A stretch of DNA of 64,000 bases from Norana najaformis (Eukaryota > Annelida > Clitellata > Crassiclitellata > Hormogastridae): NCBI GenBank assembly GCA_964023275.1, contig OZ029921.1, positions 15,789,306 to 15,853,305 of the forward strand, written 5' to 3'. The notes under the pieces were generated by a model. The model searched no databases. It was not told the DNA's origin and saw only the letters and a program-made list of their open reading frames with translations. Positions 59,031 through 64,000 of this stretch are shown piece by piece. How positions within the stretch are numbered: the stretch's first letter is position 1; each line of letters starts with the position of its first letter. The translations under genes were made by a program, and so were the position numbers.

Positions 59031-59545
59031 TAGAGGCCGACCGAAAGTGAATTTCTGGTTTCGGCCGAAACCGAAACCAGACCGAAAGTTAAAAATTACT
59101 TTCGGCCGAAACAGAAACCGAAACCGAAAGTTTAACAAAACTTTCGGCCGAAACCAAAACCGAAAGATATAAACTTACACAGTTCGTGTGTGTCCGTGGA
59201 CGTTAGTAATTGAATCCAACCAAACGAATATTGTAGTTCAGCATTTCGGCATTCTCGCCCAGCAGGCTGCTGCGCCGATCAGCATACAACTGTCCTGCTG
59301 TACTAAACAGCTGCTCACCGCTACTATCGCTAGTTACATATATTAGCTACAGCAGCAGACAGACCACCTGTGAGCGTAACAATAGACTTTCGGTTGGCGA
59401 CCGAAAGCCAAGATCACTTTCGGCCGAAACCGAAACTAAACCGAAAGTTAGCTTTTCTCTTTCGGCCAAAACCGAAACTATGCCGAAAGTCGCCATATGG
59501 ACACTTTCGGCGCCGAAACCGAAACCGAATTTCGGTCGGCCTCTA
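59031..59545 (-). mobile_element. Deleted hAT transposon with 8-bp target duplication
   Basis: 16-bp perfect inverted ends: TAGAGGCCGACCGAAA (59031-59046) and its complement (59530-59545). Flanks are CATCTCTG and CATCACTG, an 8-bp target duplication with one difference, as expected for hAT. Both subterminal zones are packed with TTTCGGCCGAAACCGAAA-type units. The 515-bp element keeps only a relic of the transposase gene on the minus strand and cannot move by itself. Confidence 0.9.
59203..59346 (-). pseudogene. hAT transposase C-terminal (dimerisation) relic
   Basis: On the minus strand about 47 codons read VTSDSSGEQLFSTAGQLYAD, then RRSSLLGENAEMLNYNIRL and a stop at 59203. The string (E-x-x)F-S-x-A-G-x-x-x-x-x-R-R-x-x-L-x-x-E-N-x-x-x-L is the hallmark of the hAT C-terminal region. 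A TAG at 59349-59347 cuts it off upstream. The rest of the gene is gone. Confidence 0.88.
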
Positions 59546-60099
59546 CATCACTGTTCTATTACATTTTATCAGACTTCAAAAGTTTATAGAATGCGTCTAC
59601 TATGCAGTACTTGAAATCTCATGAATTTATTTAGACTTACATGGCATGCAACCCCATAAATAGCATAATTCTTTATGCAATTCGCAGTTCAGAAACTAAT
59701 TTTGAATTTCAGATAACGAGTTCGAAATACTATGACAAATTGACGACACAATAAATGCCCTATATATACCGTATCTATGTATGTATACATATATATATAT
59801 AGCCACAACACCATCTTAGAGTTAATCAAGTTGTTTAATGCATAGTTGTATGCATCGCTTTACGAAATTTATTTCTAGCTTATGCACGGATTGCATAGCT
59901 GGAGTGAAAATTTCTTTTCTGTGGGTCTAACCTTTCCTGTGATCTTACCCTGCTGGAGTTTGTGTGCTTGCAATGTGAAGCTATCCCATAGCCGCTAACT
60001 TAGACTTTCGATAGTCGCTACTTTAGAGCTTTCTGAGGGTTAAGTGACCTGCACATTACCTGATTCTGTACTATCCGTACTGATATTGTTTAAAAATAG

Positions 60100-60183
60100 G
60101 TTATTGTACGTCATCGGCGTCTGCATTGAAGATGGTTTGCAACGAAATCCGTGTTGAGACACCGCTTTACACGCTTGTCAGAG
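60100..60183 (+). CDS. Exon 4 of the secreted cysteine-rich protein gene
   Basis: Acceptor AAAAATAG|GT and donor AGAG|GTTAGC bound 84 nt. With the A carried from exon 3 the first codon is AGT (Ser), completing YKE-S-YC. Then come TSSASALKMVCNEI and RVETPLYTLVR. The blocks S-Y-C, V-C-x-x-I and P-L-Y-x-x-x-R correspond to the part that follows QYKE in the family. It enters and leaves in phase 1. The polypyrimidine tract is weak, but the fit in frame and order on both sides is strong support. In the model C103 and C114 are here. Confidence 0.82.
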
Positions 60184-61115
60184 GTTAGCAATTCTTCTTG
60201 CCATATTGAAATCTGTATGTATGCGTATATATGTATGCATGTATGTATATATGTATCTGTTTGTAGATTCAATTTGCATTCGAAGTCGTCGAGACTGTAT
60301 ACCCCAACAGGCTTTTCACCGACAGTAGTTCACGTATATATTATATATATATAGTTTCTGTCGAGATCGCCTAAAGTGAATTTCTTAGTGAATGATTTTC
60401 AAAAACTAAGTGAAAATAAGCAAACTGAAGCCAACTTTCCTGTTCTGAATAGGAGCATTGACAAGTGAAGCTCGAAATCAAAGGGTCGCTTGTGCTTCTC
60501 TATATTCGGCCAGAAAAAAGTAGCAAAACCTCTCCTTCTTCACATCCTTCCCCTTCGATGTCATTGGCGCTTCAACGGTCCGACGCTAAGCCACGACTCT
60601 TCCTTTTCCACAAACGGAACCCTTCCTACTTGTATACAGAATCCTATATGTATGCATGTACATGTATAGAACTATATATGCATGTATTTGCAGATCTATG
60701 AATATATATGTGTGCTGTAAACTGAGATATATGTGCAGCCACACTGACTTAACAGTATATGTGTGTGGTTCTGATGTGCGACCTGACACCGTTGGCCGTC
60801 GCTGTCTCAAGGTCTTTGTTTCGCGCTTAGTCCGCAGATTAATCCGTGATGGATTTTCCAGAGGCGTCCATGACTCCACCGTCGTCGCAGGAATTACTGC
60901 AGGAATCTGCGCTTGGCGCGAATGGATGAACGGACGGACGGACGGACGGACGAACGTGCCATATTCGTCTGCGAGGAAGCCAGTGAAGGAGCTAAAGTCC
61001 CAGAGTTGCTTTGCCGATGAAAGAGCCAAGTTATTGTAGCCGAAGGATTGAGTCCGTACTTATCCGCTTCCGACATGCCTTCAAAGAATAGCCGTCCTCA
61101 GATGTCAGGCAGCCT

Positions 61116-61159
<44 letters not shown>

Positions 61160-61605
61160 TCTCTCTGCTCTGTCCTTATCTCTTTCTATCTATGTCTACG
61201 ATTTTAGGCGCCCACCTTTACGAATGTGTTGAGTTTAATTTATGTCGTATTTTTACATAAAATTCTCTTTTAAACAGTTAAATTATCGTTTGTGGGCTGT
61301 ACATTATTTATGTCTGGATTATTTTGTCTCCCTCTGCTGCTAAGTCTGAATTATTTATGTCATAGGAATCTACTGTGACCATACAGACCATCTAGTAGAG
61401 GAATTGCATGTCATCCAACGCCCATAACACCAACGGGGCATAAAGCAGTACAAACAAGTTTCGAAAATATAACGTTTGCAATAGGCTGAGATCCATCTAA
61501 AAATAACACTAATTACACTGAGGTTAAGAACAAAAAGTTACGCTAGGAGCGTCGCTGAGATGCTGCCCGAAGTCGCTTATTCTTGTTTTTTAGCCCCGAG
61601 GTACC
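60184..61605. other. Intron 4, 5' part
   Basis: ATGT-type patch near 60215-60260, GGAC repeats near 60931-60952 and a CT array (61110-61162). Open frames at 60586-61029 minus and 60656-61039 plus overlap each other and have no recognisable motif. Confidence 0.4.
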
Positions 61606-61610
61606 TATTA

Positions 61611-61734
61611 TTATTTTTTTACCCGAGGTATATATGATCCCTCAGGATTTTAAAAAATTATCCGGAGAATAAAGAATTCTGGGACGGCTAGAAATCGTCA
61701 AGATCTGGTGGAGCAAAAGTACCGTGGAAGGCAA

Positions 61735-61813
<79 letters not shown>

Positions 61814-61815
61814 TA
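61611..61815 (+). repeat. Dispersed repeat preceding (ATT)n, copy 2, with its array
   Basis: ACCCGAGGTATATATGATCC, CTCAGGATT, GGAGAATAAAGAATTCTGGG, ACGGCTAGAAATCGTCAAG and CCGTGGAAGGCAATATT are followed by about 27 ATT units (61734-61815). Homologous to 12240-12436. Confidence 0.8.
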
Positions 61816-62195
61816 GTTTTTAAATGTAAGACATAATATCAGCAGATGATGTGCTAGGAACAGTGCATATCTGGAATGGCTAATCTTCGCAGATTTTCGG
61901 TTCCTCAAAAGAAGGCTCCATTTTTAAAATCCTTTTTCGCCACATGTCACAGCAGCCCTTCGTTAACTCTGAACTTTCATATGTTTCCACGCTCTTTAGC
62001 TCTTCGGTCGGTTCTACCCCCTTCGCATCATCTGCCGAGCGACGACCGCCATGAAAGACGACGACTTCTTCAGATACGTCGTTCTTCAAGGCTACCGATG
62101 CGTCGATTAAGACCCTAATGATAGGCTGGTTGCTGCTCGCCCGGTGCCAGAGCGTCGCTGAGATGCTGACCTAAGTCCTCGGCTCTGGATTATAA

Positions 62196-62219
62196 TCTGT
62201 CTGTTTGCCTGTCTGTCTG

Positions 62220-62280
<61 letters not shown>

Positions 62281-62281
62281 G
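62196..62281. repeat. (CTGT)n then (CT)n microsatellite
   Basis: Short CTGT units followed by about 30 CT units. Confidence 0.95.
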
Positions 62282-62289
62282 CCACTCTG

Positions 62290-63911
62290 AAAAGCGATCC
62301 TTTCTTTCGATTGAAACAAGTGTGGCGCCAAAACTGATGCACATTATGGCTGATGACCAAGCACACTCACTGCGGCATATATGCGGCCATCTGTTCTGGT
62401 AACAAGATCAGTGTCTGGCTACTTCTCAAGGGCAGCTGTAATGCATACTATTAGACAACTTGTGTACGAGAGTATTTTCTGGTTACTTTGCTTCTGACAT
62501 CGGTGAATGGAATGTAGTGCATAGATTATCTGAGATCCAGGGAACGAGAGCTGCTACAGCTTACTGCTAGTGGTTAACCTTTACCACTTCGTCCGGTCTT
62601 TGAATTTGTATGTGTCACGTGACATTGACAATTCTTTGCCAAATCAGGTAGCTTGTGATGCAAGGATGTCTCGTTGTTTGATTAATGTCGTCATTTTATC
62701 TTAAACACCCTTTCAGTTCGGGTCTACGTCTTAAGACGCTTAGCAGAAGTGCTATTACTTTACACCCGTGTGAGCACGTGGTTGCTTAAAACGGCAGGAG
62801 ATTCACACAGAAACCGTGGTGCTATGTCATGACGAGTTAAAAGTACTACTGTTGTTTCAGCTCCAGCTGCTACTGCGGCTGCTGCTGCGGCCTAGAACAT
62901 ACGTATTCGGAACATTGGGAGTGTGTTACGTAGAACACAATTGATGAGATTTTTATCGTTTTCAGCGTTCGAAGCATCGGCGTCGAGATAGGAAATTATA
63001 AGGTGTAATAAAACGACAGATCGATTTCTGGCCATCGCTCACGCACTCGGGGTCTCTGACCGCACATCGAGTCCACTCAACGCTCACATAAATAGCTATA
63101 ATCCATTGATTTATGGCATATTATACCCGTTCACCAATAATCCATCCGTCCTTCCGTCGGTCATTCCGGTCTGCCGTCCATCTTTGGTCCATCCTTCTTA
63201 CAGAAGGGCATCGGAATAAACTGGTAATCTAAGCGTGGCTTATGTAGCGCTTGAGATATTTACAGAATTTACCGTTACGTTGTCCGATGTTTCTATCGTA
63301 AGAACTGCATATCAACGTCCGGCGTCGTTTCTTCTACTGAAATAAAAAATTTTGTTAGTAGTTTTTGTGTTTTTCTTATCAGACCTGAAAAAGTTTCTCT
63401 CGACTGTCTCTCACTTATCCGTGTCTGTGTTTCTATGTCTGTGTCTATGTTTCTATGTCCTGTAACGTAACCAAACACGTTGAAAGACAGTCTCTTACAG
63501 CCTCAAAAAAGCCACATAAATTAACAAACTAAATGATGTCATACATTATAACAAACAGATATACCATTGCACCAAATAACTAATCCATTAAGAAGCTTCT
63601 GTTACGTACCCTAGTCTGTCTAACAAGACAGACTAACGCACAAAAGTGCTACGTTAACCTGAATTGATTTGTCATAGCAGTGTGTGTATGGTGTGGTCAA
63701 ATGTTAACAAACACAAATTGTTTGGTAAGAAGTCACAGTTGTCGGGGCTTACAGCAAAACATTTTATTCTGCTTCTTACGAAGATCATAAATTATTAATT
63801 GGCTTGCTATCAGCAACGAGAACCAAAAATATGCCCCATGTTAGCAGCAGTATTGTCTGATGTCTCCTGGCATCACTTACTTTTAAGCGTGTCTGTGATT
63901 ATTAATTTCAG
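62290..63911. other. Intron 4, 3' part
   Basis: Unique sequence. GCT/GCG-type triplets near 62868-62890 and a hairpin TAGTCTGTCT-AACA-AGACAGACTA at 63612-63635. The pyrimidine-rich run into TAATTTCAG at 63911 is the acceptor of exon 5. Confidence 0.5.
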
Positions 63912-64000
63912 AGCCAGCTATTCCCGTGGCTTGTCCATTCCAAGATGTCGCGTATCATTTTGACTTCAGCGATCTGATTCACGGCTTCTGCGGCCGACCG
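63912..64000 (+). CDS. Exon 5 (partial) of the secreted cysteine-rich protein gene
   Basis: Acceptor TTATTAATTTCAG|AG. With the G carried from exon 4 the first codon is GAG (Glu). The frame then reads PAIPVACPFQDVAYHFDF, then SDLIHGFCGRP to the last base of the window. P-I-P-x-x-C-P-F followed by an aromatic strand and G-x-C-x-x-P is the start of the next family domain. It joins exon 4 in phase 1. The exon and gene continue beyond the window, so the total protein length and any membrane anchor are unknown. About 158 residues are covered by the five exons. Confidence 0.83.

Overview
This is nuclear DNA of an invertebrate animal. It has GT-AG introns, very long introns, tRNA-derived SINEs, several non-LTR (LINE) remnants, two DNA transposons and a very high load of simple-sequence arrays. 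No bacterial-style operons, rRNA genes or CRISPR arrays are present. The phylum cannot be fixed from the sequence. The repeat style and the one recognisable host gene suggest a marine invertebrate, perhaps a mollusc, but this is inference. Most long open frames in the window are artefacts of repeats such as (ATGT)n, (ACAG)n, (GA)n and a 28-bp minisatellite.

The main result is a split host gene on the + strand that occupies about two thirds of the window. Five small coding exons can be chained: 20649-20739, 46028-46169, 57803-57870, 60100-60183 and 63912-64000, where it runs off the edge. All four junctions agree in reading phase. The chain encodes a signal peptide followed by a cysteine-rich ectodomain. 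Its motifs (C-x-F-P-x-x-W-x-G, C-Y-x-C, Q-Y-K-E-S-Y-C, P-L-Y-T, C-P-F) resemble, from memory, an invertebrate family of unknown function (the DUF7042-7045 group). Intron 1 is about 25.3 kb and intron 2 about 11.6 kb. Everything from 20.7 kb onward is therefore intronic sequence with inserted repeats.

Intron 2 holds a nearly complete DNA transposon (54762-57389). It has imperfect inverted termini of about 130 bp, a TATA/Inr promoter, a cluster of seven TGCTGA/TCAGCA motifs next to the promoter, a 542-codon DDE-like transposase frame that ends at a TAG where a Trp codon is expected, and a poly(A) signal. It also holds a 5'-truncated LINE reverse transcriptase with an 18-bp x 10 minisatellite inside the gene. 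Intron 3 holds a deleted hAT element (59031-59545) with a diverged 8-bp target duplication and a relic of the hAT C-terminal domain.

From 1 to 10.2 kb the DNA is less repetitive and may hold the 3' part of a small minus-strand membrane-protein gene (exon candidates 9746-9683, 6545-6511 and 5866-5720). This is weaker. From 10.4 to 20.4 kb there are SINE-like repeats, LINE relics, an inverted-repeat pair and long microsatellites.

Structural oddities include a 63-bp perfect palindrome (4710-4772), a perfect 106-bp inverted repeat (22655-22760 with 23500-23605), a flawless 73-unit GTAG array, and several dispersed repeat families whose 3' tails share a GCGCTATATAAAT-like motif and run into microsatellites.
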